The position numbers and the translations under genes are program-made. A DNA stretch of 64,000 nt from the NCBI RefSeq assembly GCF_900104305.1, contig NZ_FNJC01000001.1:1-64000 (forward strand), given 5' to 3'. Shown here in pieces: positions 26,327 through 35,494 of the stretch. The notes beneath the pieces are model-generated. The model made no database searches. It had not been told where the DNA came from and saw only the letters and a program-made list of their open reading frames with translations. Position 1 is the first letter of the stretch; every line of letters begins with the position of its first letter. Source of the stretch: Filomicrobium insigne (GTDB lineage Bacteria > Pseudomonadota > Alphaproteobacteria > Rhizobiales > Hyphomicrobiaceae).

Positions 26327-27622
26327 ATGGCCGCCAGTCCCGTCCGCGACACGCGGGCGTTTCTCATGCAGCTGTTCGATATCGCCGTTAAGGCCGCGCA
26401 TCCACATGCTTGCGTTCCACCACATCTTCCAGAAGTTCCTGAAGGCGGCCGCATCATAGTTGTAGGAGCTGGCAAAGCCGCTGCCGCCATGGCGCAAGCC
26501 ACGGAACGGCATTACGAGGCCAAGGGACAGATCGATCGCGTCAGTGGTTTTGTTGTAACGCGGCACGGGTACGGCCTACCCACGAATGCCATCGAAGTTG
26601 TCGAAGCTGGACACCCGGTACCTGACGCCAACAGCGTAGCCGGCGCCAAGCGCGCCATGGAGCTGGCAAAGAGTGCCGGGCCGAACGATCTCGTGTTGTG
26701 TCTGCTTTCCGGCGGCGCCTCTGCACTCTGGTCGGCTCCTGTCGATGGAATCGATTTCGAAGCCAAGCAAATGCTGACAAAGCAGCTCTTGGCCTCGGGG
26801 GCCCGGATTTCAGAAATCAACTGCGTCCGTAAGCACCTCTCGCGCATCAAGGGCGGACGACTTGCCGCTGCAGCCTATCCAGCACGTTTCATCACGCTGG
26901 CCATCTCCGACGTTCCCAAGGACGATCCGGACGCTATCGGTTCGGGGCCGACTGTCGCGGACAAGACCACCCTGGCTCAGGCAAGGGCGGTTATCGAACA
27001 TTATCGGATTACGCCGTCCCCTCAGGTCATGGCGGCGTTAAACGATCCTGCCAATGAAACACCCAAGCCAAACGACGAGGCATTGTCGCGCTCGGAATAC
27101 ATTCTTGTGGCGGCTCCCAAGGCTTCGCTAGAAGCAGCCGCAGCCCTTGCGCGTGACCAGGGATTCCGCGTCGATATCCTTGGCGACTCGCTGGAAGGCG
27201 AGGCACGCGACGTCGCGCGTTTTCACGCGGAAATGGCTATGGATGCGAAACGCCGTGGCGAACGCCTAGCGCTCATGTCGGGTGGCGAACTGACGGTCAC
27301 GGTACGGGGCAACGGTAAAGGCGGGCCCAACCAAGAATATGCTCTGGGGTTGGCCGCCGCCCTCAATGGCGCAGAAGGAATAGCCGGCCTCGCGGCAGAT
27401 ACCGATGGCACTGACGGTGGCGTCGGCTCAGCAGATGACCCGGCGGGTGCCCTGGTTTTGCCCGATATTCTAGCACGCGCTAAAGCGAAAGACCTCGATC
27501 CGGTCACCTTTCTGCAGAACAACGACTCTACAGGCTTCTTTCGCACGACCGACGATCTCATTTTGTGCGGCCCGACCCAGACGAACGTGAACGATTTTCG
27601 CGTGATACTTGTCGAGCCCTGA
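26327..27622 (+). CDS. gckA: Glycerate 2-kinase (GckA/TtuD, MOFRL family)
   Basis: 431 residues with the two-domain MOFRL kinase layout: an N-terminal IIVVGAGKAAAAMA (about 43-56) and LVLCLLSGGASALW, central CVRKHLSRIKGGRLA, and C-terminal MSGGELTVTVRGNGKGGPNQE and TDGTDGGVG. These mark glycerate kinase type 2, which phosphorylates D-glycerate to 2-phosphoglycerate. In serine-cycle methylotrophs this enzyme links formaldehyde assimilation to central metabolism; that role here is inferred. AAGGA precedes the start. Confidence 0.92.
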   Translation: MAASPVRDTRAFLMQLFDIAVKAAHPHACVPPHLPEVPEGGRIIVVGAGKAAAAMAQATERHYEAKGQIDRVSGFVVTRHGYGLPTNAIEVVEAGHPVPDANSVAGAKRAMELAKSAGPNDLVLCLLSGGASALWSAPVDGIDFEAKQMLTKQLLASGARISEINCVRKHLSRIKGGRLAAAAYPARFITLAISDVPKDDPDAIGSGPTVADKTTLAQARAVIEHYRITPSPQVMAALNDPANETPKPNDEALSRSEYILVAAPKASLEAAAALARDQGFRVDILGDSLEGEARDVARFHAEMAMDAKRRGERLALMSGGELTVTVRGNGKGGPNQEYALGLAAALNGAEGIAGLAADTDGTDGGVGSADDPAGALVLPDILARAKAKDLDPVTFLQNNDSTGFFRTTDDLILCGPTQTNVNDFRVILVEP

Positions 27623-27650
27623 GACCGGCGCGGCTGCGACCTGCCTTTTA

Positions 27651-27676
27651 CTCCGCCGCTTTGCGGCGGAGACAGC
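27651..27676 (+). terminator. Possible terminator after gckA
   Basis: Perfect 9-bp stem CTCCGCCGC/GCGGCGGAG (27651-27659, 27663-27671) with a TTT loop. The tail is not T-rich, so it may only attenuate read-through into the DUF1036-pyk pair. Confidence 0.4.
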
Positions 27677-27704
27677 GCTTTTCGATTGGTGTCCGCGGGG
27701 ACCT

Positions 27705-28175
27705 ATGACTGTGTCATATGAGGGATCGGTCCGTTTTCGTGTGCCGCGCTCTGCGCGATGGCTGGTGATCTTAGCTGTTGCCATGGTGGCCCTTGGCAGC
27801 ATAAGCAGCGCAGCGCGCGCGGATCTCAAACTCTGTAACGGGACAACGAGCCGCGTAGGCGTTGCTGTCGGCTACCAAGATGACACGGGCTGGACCACCG
27901 AAGGATGGTGGAACATAGCGTCGCAAACATGTGAGACACTGCTCAGAGGTGCAGTGCCGAGCCGCTTTGTGTATGTGCATGCGGTCGACTACGATCGCGG
28001 TGGCGCTTGGGTCGGCAAGCACTTCATGTGTACGCACGACAAATCGTTTGCGATTCGCGGCGTGCAGAATTGTCGTAGCCGAGGCTACAAGCGGACAGGA
28101 TTCTTTGAGGTGGACACCGGAGAGGCAAAAGAATGGACGATCCGTCTGGCCGATCCGGAAGCGGAGGGGGAATGA
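27705..28175 (+). CDS. DUF1036 secreted protein
   Basis: 156 residues with a signal peptide (about residues 15-37, ending ARA). The body carries the DUF1036 signature: LCNGTTSRVGVAVGY, GWTTEGWWNI, GKHFMCT and a late CRSRGYKRTGFFEVDTG, with paired cysteines. Function unknown, presumed periplasmic. Its stop overlaps the pyk start (ATGA), so it is translationally coupled to pyruvate kinase, a pairing seen in Rhizobiales. Start 27705 has GGGGA upstream; the longer frame is rejected. Confidence 0.85.
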   Translation: MTVSYEGSVRFRVPRSARWLVILAVAMVALGSISSAARADLKLCNGTTSRVGVAVGYQDDTGWTTEGWWNIASQTCETLLRGAVPSRFVYVHAVDYDRGGAWVGKHFMCTHDKSFAIRGVQNCRSRGYKRTGFFEVDTGEAKEWTIRLADPEAEGE

Positions 28176-29617
28176 GGCGCAATAGACGTGTAAAGCTGGT
28201 TGCCACTGTAGGACCGGCGTCTTCATCACCGCAAATGCTTGAAAAGCTATTTCAGGCCGGCGTCGATGTCTTTCGTATCAACATGAGCCATGCCAGCCAT
28301 GAGTTGGCGCGCGAGCTGCATCTGCGGATTCGCGAACTATCGGCAAAACACAGCTTCCCAATAGGTATTCTTGCCGACTTACAGGGTCCCAAGTTCCGCC
28401 TAGGCGCTTTCCAAGATGAACGCGTGAAGCTGGAGCCAGGCTCAACATTCACATTTCTGCGCTACGAGAGCCCCGGGAAGGCGGATCAGGTCTACCTGCC
28501 GCATCCTCAGATTTTCGAAGCTGTCGAAGCCGGACACACGCTGCTCCTAGACGACGGCAAACTCAGGATGCGCGTCGACAAAGCCAGCGACGACAAAATC
28601 GTCGCGGAAGTGCTTGTCGGCGGCATGCTGGCCAGCCGTAAAGGCATTTCTCTTCCTGATACGCTTCTCCCTGTCGGTCCGCTGACGGACAAAGATCGTC
28701 TGGATCTCGATTTTGCTTTGCAGCTTGGTGTCGATTGGGTGGCATTGTCGTTCGTGCAACGCGGTGTCGATGTCGAGGAAGCAAACGAGATCGTCGCCGG
28801 GCGCGCTTCGGTCATGGTCAAAGTCGAGAAGCCTCAGGCCATCGACGACCTCAACGCTATCATCGCTGCCGCTGACGGCTTCATGGTGGCCCGTGGCGAT
28901 CTCGGCGTCGAGATGCCGATCGAGAAGGTACCCGGCCTGCAGAAGAAGATCACCCGCAAGGCTCGCGCCGCGGGTAAGCCCGTCGTAATCGCGACGCAGA
29001 TGCTGGAGAGCATGATCTCCTCGCCGGTCCCAACGCGTGCCGAGGTGTCCGACGTGGCAACGGCCGTGTTCGAGGGCGCAGATGCCGTCATGCTCTCGGC
29101 GGAGTCTGCCGTCGGCAAGTACCCTGTCGAAGCAATCGAGATGATGAATCGGATTGCCGTCGAGGTCGAAAACGATAAGGGCTATCAGGCGATCCTGTAC
29201 GCTTGGCAAACCGAACCACAGCCAACAGCGGCGGACGCCATCGCTGCGGCCGCACACGCCATCGCCAACACGGTGCAGCTCGCAGCGATCGTCTGCTACA
29301 CCGCAACGGGCTCGACAGCCCGGCGGGTCGCGCGCGAACGGCCGAATTTGCCGGTGATCGCATTGACGCCTGTGCCAGAAACGGCGCATCAGCTATCCGT
29401 CGTTTGGGGGCTGCACTCCATTGTGCTCGATGCTGATCCGGATACGACGTCAGACATGACGCGCAAGGCGTGTCAGATCGCATTCAGTCAGGGCTTTGCA
29501 AAGCCTGGAGAAGGTGTGCTGATCACGGGCGGCGTACCGCTGGGGACGCCGGGCACCACGAACATGATCCGCATCGCATACATCAATGAGGATGGTGAGC
29601 CGATGGCTAAAGGGTAA
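28172..29617 (+). CDS. pyk: Pyruvate kinase
   Basis: 481 residues. Converts phosphoenolpyruvate and ADP to pyruvate and ATP. Seen are the N-terminal KLVATVGPASSS, FRINMSHAS, ADLQGPKFRLG, the active-site VARGDLGVEMP and KPVVIATQMLESMI, and MLSAESAVGKYP. The C-terminal domain ends the protein, with no PEP-utiliser extension. GGAGGGGGA precedes the ATG, which overlaps the DUF1036 stop. Confidence 0.96.
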   Translation: MRRNRRVKLVATVGPASSSPQMLEKLFQAGVDVFRINMSHASHELARELHLRIRELSAKHSFPIGILADLQGPKFRLGAFQDERVKLEPGSTFTFLRYESPGKADQVYLPHPQIFEAVEAGHTLLLDDGKLRMRVDKASDDKIVAEVLVGGMLASRKGISLPDTLLPVGPLTDKDRLDLDFALQLGVDWVALSFVQRGVDVEEANEIVAGRASVMVKVEKPQAIDDLNAIIAAADGFMVARGDLGVEMPIEKVPGLQKKITRKARAAGKPVVIATQMLESMISSPVPTRAEVSDVATAVFEGADAVMLSAESAVGKYPVEAIEMMNRIAVEVENDKGYQAILYAWQTEPQPTAADAIAAAAHAIANTVQLAAIVCYTATGSTARRVARERPNLPVIALTPVPETAHQLSVVWGLHSIVLDADPDTTSDMTRKACQIAFSQGFAKPGEGVLITGGVPLGTPGTTNMIRIAYINEDGEPMAKG

Positions 29618-29647
29618 TCCCTTGCACGCGTCCTAATCGGCGACATG

Positions 29648-29690
29648 AATGCGGCCGTGGAGATGGAAGCTCCCACGGCCGCATTTTCTT
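29648..29690 (+). terminator. Strong terminator between pyk and TPR gene
   Basis: Perfect 13-bp stem AATGCGGCCGTGG/CCACGGCCGCATT (29648-29660, 29673-29685), an 12-base loop, then TTCTTTC. It may work in both directions because the next gene converges. Confidence 0.8.
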
Positions 29691-29716
29691 TCAGTGGAGA
29701 CTAACGGGGCGCCCGC

Positions 29717-30352
29717 TTAAATTCCCTGCCCCTCGACTTCACGCTCAAGCTCTTTCACAGCATCACTGGCACCGGGCCAGTAGGGATTGATGCTCATAAT
29801 CTGACGATAGGCCTGCAAGGCCTGCTTATCTCGATCCAGTTCCCGAAGAATCTGGGCGAGCCCATCAAGCGCCTTGTAGTGGTTGGGATCCAAAGCCAGC
29901 ACCCGGCGCAAGTCTCCCAGCGCTCGCATGTAATCGTTGTTGGCGTAATAGACGATGGCGCGCCGATTCCACCCTTCCGCATAGTCCGGAGCCAAATCCA
30001 CAACCGCGTCGAGCAGCTTCAAGGCAAGGCCGCTGTTCTTTTCCGCCATCGCCTTTACGGAACGATCCATGAGCACGGCGATGGTATCGCTGTAGGACAG
30101 CGACCATACCTGTTCGATGGTTTCGGTTATCATCGAGGCCGACTGCGCATCCGGCGCGGCTGCCAAATGGGCGTAGAGGTTTGCTAAAACCTTCGCGCGG
30201 TCAGCCGGCGTCTTTGGCAGCCCTTCACGGACCTGCTTGAAATAAGGCTTCTCAGCTTTGGGCTGATCTTGCGCGAGCTCCTGCGCCGAGGCTGTAACGC
30301 CTGAAAAGGCGAGCAGGATCACCGCGAAGAATGTGGAGGTTTTGATATGCAT
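29717..30352 (-). CDS. Secreted tetratricopeptide-repeat protein
   Basis: 211 residues with a signal peptide (1-23, ASA-QE). At least two TPR units occupy the C-terminal half: AEGWNRRAIVYYANNDYMRALGD and ALDGLAQILRELDRDKQALQAY (paraphrased, each a helix-turn-helix of 34 residues). It is likely a periplasmic protein-protein adaptor; the partner is unknown. Start at 30352 sits at the signal peptide; an upstream in-frame codon at 30388 is possible but gives extra N-terminal residues. Confidence 0.75.
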   Translation of the reverse strand: MHIKTSTFFAVILLAFSGVTASAQELAQDQPKAEKPYFKQVREGLPKTPADRAKVLANLYAHLAAAPDAQSASMITETIEQVWSLSYSDTIAVLMDRSVKAMAEKNSGLALKLLDAVVDLAPDYAEGWNRRAIVYYANNDYMRALGDLRRVLALDPNHYKALDGLAQILRELDRDKQALQAYRQIMSINPYWPGASDAVKELEREVEGQGI

Positions 30353-30474
30353 CCCGCCACGATAGGCTTGCACCATGCGCGATGTCAAAGCTGATATTTC
30401 AGCCTTAATCGCGCCGGCTTCTCGCCAGCGTATACGCGAAATCTAGCTCGCGCGACATGCAGGAGATCAGTGGC

Positions 30475-30600
30475 TTAGCCCTGACGCGCCTTGAACCGAC
30501 GCTGCGTCTTGTTGATCACGTAAAGCTTACCCTTACGGCGAACAAGACGGTTGTCGCGATGACGCGAGCGAAGCGATTTCAGAGAATTGCGGACCTTCAT
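30475..30600 (-). CDS. rpmJ: 50S ribosomal protein L36
   Basis: 41-residue, strongly basic protein: [18 protein letters not shown] then [19 protein letters not shown]. This matches the alphaproteobacterial L36, the type lacking the zinc-binding CxxC...C-x4-H. It stands alone here, as is common in Rhizobiales, rather than in the spc ribosomal operon. The gene is shorter than ordinary ORF-length cut-offs. Upstream (30601-30836) is a 240-base leader region without another gene. Confidence 0.95.
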   Translation of the reverse strand: MKVRNSLKSLRSRHRDNRLVRRKGKLYVINKTQRRFKARQG

Positions 30601-30836
30601 GGTGACACCGGTATATTTATAAAAGCTGCTCTTCGATATGGCCTTACTACGGGGCCATCAGGAAAGGACCGCCGCACCGATACATCAACCGATGCGGTGT
30701 AGTCAGCCGCGCGCCCTTTCGAAAGATTGCGCGACCCTATTCATCCCAGCGCATATGTCAACAGTGGCAATGCTTTCCGGACGGCTGTTACCGCCTCGGT
30801 TGCTTCGTGCCGCCCTACTGTTGGCCGCGGTTGGGA

Positions 30837-30911
30837 TGGTGGGCACTAGAGGGATCGAACCTCTGACCCCTACCATGTCAAGGTAGTGCTCTACCGCTGA
30901 GCTAAGTGCCC
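30837..30911 (-). tRNA. tRNA-Val (anticodon GAC)
   Basis: 75-base cloverleaf on the minus strand with encoded CCA. Acceptor GGGCACT/AGTGCCC; D arm GCTC AGCGGTA GAGC; anticodon stem CTACC/GGTAG with loop TTGACAT (anticodon GAC); T arm AGAGG TTCGATC CCTCT. Lies between rpmJ and cpdR. Confidence 0.96.
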
Positions 30912-31026
30912 GTTGGCGCTCGGCGCCTGAGGAAGGCCTCCTATATCGACATTGCGGCCGGGAGGCAAGCCAATCATAGACATTTCGATGGCGGCAAATA
31001 GATCTGAGATCGCAGCCGAAGAAAGA

Positions 31027-31413
31027 TCAAGCCTCCAACAGCGTCTCGACCTGCGTGACCAGGTCTTTGAGATGAAACGGCTTGGAGAGGACGCGGGCAT
31101 CCTCAAGCGCATCCGCTGCATTATTCAGCGTGACGGCAGCAAAGCCCGTGATGAACATAATTTTTAGGTCGGGATCCAGTTCACTGGCACGGCGGGCCAG
31201 CTCGATCCCATCCATGTGCGGCATCACGATATCGGTCAGCAGCAGAGAGAATGGCTCTTCCTTCAAACGCTCATACGCCTCGGCGCCGTTTGCGAATGAG
31301 GCGACGTCGTAGCCGGCTTTCGTCAATGCGCGTTCGAGAAAGCCCCGCATAGAGTCATCGTCTTCAGCGAGAAGAATGCGGCTCAGGGGAAGGCGCGATG
31401 GCTTGGCGGTCAT
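31027..31413 (-). CDS. cpdR: Single-domain response regulator CpdR
   Basis: 128 residues, receiver domain only. ILLAEDDDSMRGFL gives the acidic pocket, LLLTDIVMPHMDGIELARRASELDP the phosphoacceptor region, IMFITGFAAV the conserved threonine and VLSKPFHL the lysine. The run DIVMPxMDGIELARRASELDP is characteristic of CpdR, the adaptor that, when unphosphorylated, primes ClpXP for cell-cycle proteolysis in alphaproteobacteria. Neighbouring N-formylglutamate amidohydrolase and hisN agree with Rhizobiales gene order. Confidence 0.9.
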   Translation of the reverse strand: MTAKPSRLPLSRILLAEDDDSMRGFLERALTKAGYDVASFANGAEAYERLKEEPFSLLLTDIVMPHMDGIELARRASELDPDLKIMFITGFAAVTLNNAADALEDARVLSKPFHLKDLVTQVETLLEA

Positions 31414-31785
31414 GTTCGATTTTACCAGACTAATCTGCTACGTTTGTAAGGCATCCGATGCTCGGACAGGCGACAGTCCATACCCGCCATCGGTCGAAAT
31501 TACGGCCACGCAGCTCGCATTTTTCCCGGCATCGGGAAATGTCCACAGCGTCTCGCATTCAGAACCAATAGCGCGTTACCTGCCAACTTGTCGCGAGTTT
31601 GGTAAAGGTAAGGTTGAGGCGGAGACACTTCCGCGACGAGCGTGGCACGGTAAAGACACTTGAACGTGCATAGCTTTGCCCAGCGGGCTCAACGAGCATA
31701 GACATACCGCAATGGCGTTGGCAGAGTGTGGGCGGCCGCAACCCGCCACCCTGCTTCAATCGAACAACACGGAATTACGCCTACG
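31414..31785. other. Intergenic region between cpdR and the amidohydrolase gene
   Basis: 372-base divergent promoter region. No gene or strong hairpin recognised; it presumably holds the promoters for both flanking genes. Confidence 0.4.
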
Positions 31786-32685
31786 ATGCCCGCAAACGAA
31801 CGGAACGCAATTCTGGCCGAATTGACGCCTGCATTCACTATTGATCCGCCGCAGGAACTGAATTCGCCGTTCGTATTTTGCTCACCGCACTCGGGGCGCG
31901 TGTATCCGCGCAACTTCCTGCGGCAGTCGCGGCTCAGCCCTCACGCATTACGCAAGTCCGAAGATTACTATGTCGATGAGTTGTTTGCTGGGGTCCCCCG
32001 GCATGGTGCGCCGCTGATCGCTGCGCGGTTCCCGCGTGCGTATCTGGACGTTAACCGTGAGCCGTATGAGCTTGATCCGTACCTGTTTACCGAACCCGTA
32101 CCCGATTATGCCAACTGCCAGTCAACACGGGTTGTCGGCGGGCTGGGCACTATCGCACGTATCGTCGCTGACGGCGAAGAGATCTATGCACAGCGGATGT
32201 CGCTCGCCGCAGGGCTTGAGCGGATCGAAAGATTGTACAAGCCATTTCACCGTGCATTGAACGGCCTTATCGACGATGCGCGGGAAAAGTTTGGGCACTC
32301 AATCCTGATTGATTGCCATTCAATGCCGTCTTCTTCGATGACAGCCGTCTCTGGACGCCGACCGGACATCGTTCTTGGCGACCGCTTTGGCGCGTCTTGT
32401 GACGGTCGTATCACGGCCTTTACCAAGGAAACATTTGCCAACCTTGGGTATAACGTACAGATCAATCGGCCTTATGCCGGCGGGTTCATTACCGAACACT
32501 ACGGCCAACCGTTGCAGCGCTCTCATGCGTTGCAGATAGAGATCAATCGCGGCCTTTATTGCGACGAGGCGAAGCTATCGCCCACGAGCGGATTCGAAGC
32601 CTTGCGTCGGGATCTCGAGGTGGTGACGTCGCGGCTTCTCTTTGCGTTGCCGCTCCTGCTCGAAAGCCGGCAGGCGGCCGAATAA
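31786..32685 (+). CDS. N-formylglutamate amidohydrolase
   Basis: 299 residues. FCSPHSGRVYP (about 31-41), AYLDVNREPYELDP, LIDCHSMPS and the C-terminal RPYAGGFITEHYG with ALQIEINRGLY are characteristic of the family, which releases formate from N-formylglutamate (a late step of one histidine-degradation route) and includes related formylated-substrate hydrolases. No hut genes are nearby, so the physiological substrate is uncertain. ATG at 31786 is chosen; an upstream in-frame codon at 31726 is weaker. Confidence 0.88.
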   Translation: MPANERNAILAELTPAFTIDPPQELNSPFVFCSPHSGRVYPRNFLRQSRLSPHALRKSEDYYVDELFAGVPRHGAPLIAARFPRAYLDVNREPYELDPYLFTEPVPDYANCQSTRVVGGLGTIARIVADGEEIYAQRMSLAAGLERIERLYKPFHRALNGLIDDAREKFGHSILIDCHSMPSSSMTAVSGRRPDIVLGDRFGASCDGRITAFTKETFANLGYNVQINRPYAGGFITEHYGQPLQRSHALQIEINRGLYCDEAKLSPTSGFEALRRDLEVVTSRLLFALPLLLESRQAAE

Positions 32686-32854
32686 CTGCACCGCGGCAAT
32701 AATATGCTGCAGCGCAACATCAGAACTCAGACGGCACGCATAAGTCTGCCTACGCCAGCGCGTTGGCATACCAGCGAGCAGTAATTTTCTGAAATCACCC
32801 GGGTTTAGTGCGCTTTGTCGGCTTTGGGTTGCGCCGTAGCGTCGATGTCCGCCC

Positions 32855-32945
32855 CAAAAAGAAAAGGGGCCGCTCGAAAACGAACGGCCCAAGTCTAGGG
32901 AGGAAACGCCCAAGGAGGGCTGCGGCATCGAGAGCATATGTCATC
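32855..32945 (-). ncRNA. Tandem sRNA candidate 1 (suhB/mmgR (alpha-r8)-like)
   Basis: On the minus strand a small 5' hairpin GCCC-TCCTT-GGGC is followed by an unpaired TTTCCTCCCTAGACTT, then the terminator hairpin GGGCCGTTCG/CGAGCGGCCC and a T-rich run (CTTTTCTTTTT). The exposed UUUCCUCCC is complementary to a Shine-Dalgarno sequence. The same core recurs at 33255-33330. Upstream TTGATT and CTATTT with 16-base spacing (near 32970-32997) could be a promoter, so the 5' end is approximate. The resemblance to the Rhizobiales suhB/mmgR RNA family is from memory. Confidence 0.65.
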
Positions 32946-33254
32946 GATGTCGCATTGCACAAATAGCGCTGCACCGCACAACAATCAAGCGCCTTTTTTG
33001 CATTGCTGCCCTGCGGAGCGCGGGCATCTCGTGACCGGTAAAGCTCATCAATGAACCGCAGTGTCACGAAACGCCTTGAGCGCTTTGAGATATGGGGCGT
33101 TTTTGAACGTCTGCAAGGTGCTAGCTATCGCTGCCGAGCTCGATCGCTGACGATAAAGTCGGGCCGAATTGCCGCAGGCTGAAATTTATAAGGTTTAAGA
33201 AGTGATCAGCTTCCGCCTACGCGATCCAAGCCAATTAAACAGGCTATACGCAGC

Positions 33255-33330
33255 GTAAAAGGGGCCGTGCGACGCCGCAGCGGCCCAAGTCTAGGGAGGA
33301 AGCACCCGAAGCGGGCAAAAACGGCAGATG
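33255..33330 (-). ncRNA. Tandem sRNA candidate 2
   Basis: Second copy with the same order: 5' hairpin CCCG-CTT-CGGG, unpaired GCTTCCTCCCTAGACTT, terminator stem GGGCCG/CGGCCC, and TTTT. The single-stranded core CTTCCTCCCTAGACTTGGG is almost unchanged from copy 1, whereas both stems differ in sequence but still pair. That co-variation supports a conserved RNA structure. It lies about 240 bases upstream of, and divergent from, hisN. Confidence 0.65.
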
Positions 33331-33570
33331 CGAAAAAGTTCAGCTTGCCGTTGCATGCTGTTATGCGCTTATTCGTGGGATCGCGCAATTCGGTCATTCC
33401 ATCTTTGCCTAACACGCAGGATTTCGTTGCCGTTGAGCCACTCCGCCGTTGCGTATGAGCAAATCCGATCATCCTCGTGACTTTCGTAGACTTTCCGGCT
33501 ACGCAAGCACCGATGTAGCGCCTAATCCGCTTTCACCTCCTCTAGCTTCATCCACAGGTACTTTATCGCT

Positions 33571-34395
33571 GTGCCCATAACAACACACTCTACTGCACCC
33601 TCCCCAGATGAATTTCTGGAATTACTAGCCTGTGCGCATAGCCTTGCGGACCTCGCTGCTCCGCTCACCCTCCAGTATTTCCGTACCCCTATGTCGATCG
33701 ACAACAAGGCGAGCGAGAGCGATTTTGACCCTGTGACGGCCGCCGATCGGGCAGCGGAAGAGGTGATGCGCCAGGAAATCTCCCGGCGCTTTGCGAGCCA
33801 CGGGGTTATCGGAGAAGAGTTTGCCGACACAGGCATCGAGGCGCGATTTCGCTGGGTTATAGATCCGATCGATGGCACCCGCGCCTTCATTATGGGTTGG
33901 CCAATGTGGGGCATGCTGATCGGACTTATGCATGACGACATGCCCTACCTGGGCCTCATGGATCAGCCGTTCACCAAAGAACGCTTTTGGTCCACGAAGG
34001 ACGCGGCACACTTTCGCTATGGCGACGGGACGACCGGCGAACTGAGAACGAGGGCCTGCGGCGGACTGGGAACCGCAGTACTCTCCACCACGCACCCAGA
34101 CCTGTTCGCCCCCGGAGAAGAGGCCGATGGTTTTGGACGGATCAAGTCTGAAGTCCGCATGACTCGTTTCGGGGGAGACTGCTACGCCTATGCGATGCTG
34201 GCGGCAGGTCATTGCGATCTCGTTGTCGAGGCGGGGCTGAAACCGCACGATATCGCCGCACTTATTCCGATCATAGAAAGGGCCGGCGGGGTGATCACGA
34301 CGTGGGCGGGTGATCCAGCCAGCAACGGCGGCAACATTGTCGCTGCCGGAGATGCAAAAGTGCATGCAGAAGCCGTGGCCCTATTGTCGCGCTGA
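33571..34395 (+). CDS. hisN: Histidinol-phosphatase, inositol-monophosphatase family
   Basis: 274 residues. Metal-binding motifs of the IMPase superfamily are present: GEEF near 89, DPIDGTRAFI (about 98-107), and GLKPHDIAALIPIIERAGG toward the C-terminus. GGDCYAYAMLAAGHCDLVVE is typical of HisN-type histidinol-phosphate phosphatase rather than SuhB. It would catalyse the penultimate step of histidine synthesis. Start is GTG without a good ribosome site; no better upstream ATG exists. Confidence 0.85.
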   Translation: MPITTHSTAPSPDEFLELLACAHSLADLAAPLTLQYFRTPMSIDNKASESDFDPVTAADRAAEEVMRQEISRRFASHGVIGEEFADTGIEARFRWVIDPIDGTRAFIMGWPMWGMLIGLMHDDMPYLGLMDQPFTKERFWSTKDAAHFRYGDGTTGELRTRACGGLGTAVLSTTHPDLFAPGEEADGFGRIKSEVRMTRFGGDCYAYAMLAAGHCDLVVEAGLKPHDIAALIPIIERAGGVITTWAGDPASNGGNIVAAGDAKVHAEAVALLSR

Positions 34396-34506
34396 CCGCT
34401 CCAACGCTGGGCTCTGGATGCAACGCCACGTGGCTCACACAAACTCCATGTCATAAGGTGGCGCTCGGCGATCCCGAATCACAGCGTGGCAATCCGCGAG
34501 GGCAGG

Positions 34507-35466
34507 ATGGAGCTTAAGTCCCAAGCAAAGAACCCGGTCCCAAGCGGTCCCGTCGTCGGCGCCTTTCGGGGATATGACGGACAGCCCCTGCGCTTTGCCC
34601 GCTGGGACGCAACCCAAGGGCCGCGACGTGGCACTGTTTGCCTATTCCATGGCCGTAGCGAATTCATAGAGAAGTACTTCGAGACGGTTGCCGATCTCCG
34701 GCGCCGCGGCTTTGCCGTCGCGACCTTCGATTGGCGTGGCCAAGGCGCTTCCTATCGCAGCCTCGACAATTTCAGGAAGGGCCATATCAACGACTTTTCC
34801 GAATATGAAAGAGATGTTCTGCGGTTCATGAAGGATGTTGTGCTGCCGGACTGTCCACCGCCTTACATCGCGTTGGCTCATTCCATGGGTGGCAACGTCA
34901 TGATGCGTATGGCGAGCATGCAGGGTTCGTGGTTCGAGCGGATGGTCCTTGCCGCGCCCATGATTGCCATTTCAGAGGAAGAACTACGCCACAGGCGCCG
35001 ATTGGTACGCCTTTATGCCGAACTCAGCGTGCTGGCTGGCCTTTCGACATCATATATCTACGGCGGCAGCGACGCGATCGTCGGAACGGAGAGGTTTGAA
35101 GGCAATCCGCTGACCTCGGACCGGGAGCGGTGGTCGCGCAACAAAGCTATCATCCAAGTTGCTCCGCAGCTTGGGCTCGGCTCTCCCACCAACGGCTGGC
35201 TGCGCGCTGCTTTGCGCTCTTGCGCCAAAATCTCCAACCCAGATTACATTCGGCGGATTAATCTTCCGATTTTGATGTTTGCGGCCGGTGAAGACACCGT
35301 TGTCTCAACTCGGGCTATCGAGGAGCTTGGCGTGCGGCTGAAGATGGGCAGCCATATTCTCATTGCCGGATCACGTCATGAGATTTTGCAGGAGCAAGAC
35401 CGCTTCCGTCAGAAATTCTGGGCTGCCTTTGATGCATATCTTGGAGTGGCGAGCGCCGCTGCCTGA
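34507..35466 (+). CDS. Alpha/beta hydrolase (lysophospholipase-like, PldB)
   Basis: 319 residues. Serine-hydrolase fold with oxyanion HGRSEFIEKY, the nucleophile elbow AHSMGG (S128-like position), an acidic residue in MFAAGEDTVV and histidine in AGSRHEIL. The pattern FDWRGQGAS and the overall order fit the PldB / monoacylglycerol lipase group (serine aminopeptidase S33 family). The ATG at 34507 has GAGGGCAGG immediately upstream; the GTG at 34486 is rejected. Confidence 0.85.
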   Translation: MELKSQAKNPVPSGPVVGAFRGYDGQPLRFARWDATQGPRRGTVCLFHGRSEFIEKYFETVADLRRRGFAVATFDWRGQGASYRSLDNFRKGHINDFSEYERDVLRFMKDVVLPDCPPPYIALAHSMGGNVMMRMASMQGSWFERMVLAAPMIAISEEELRHRRRLVRLYAELSVLAGLSTSYIYGGSDAIVGTERFEGNPLTSDRERWSRNKAIIQVAPQLGLGSPTNGWLRAALRSCAKISNPDYIRRINLPILMFAAGEDTVVSTRAIEELGVRLKMGSHILIAGSRHEILQEQDRFRQKFWAAFDAYLGVASAAA

Positions 35467-35494
35467 TAGCGCAGCGCTCGCCACTCATGAGATC

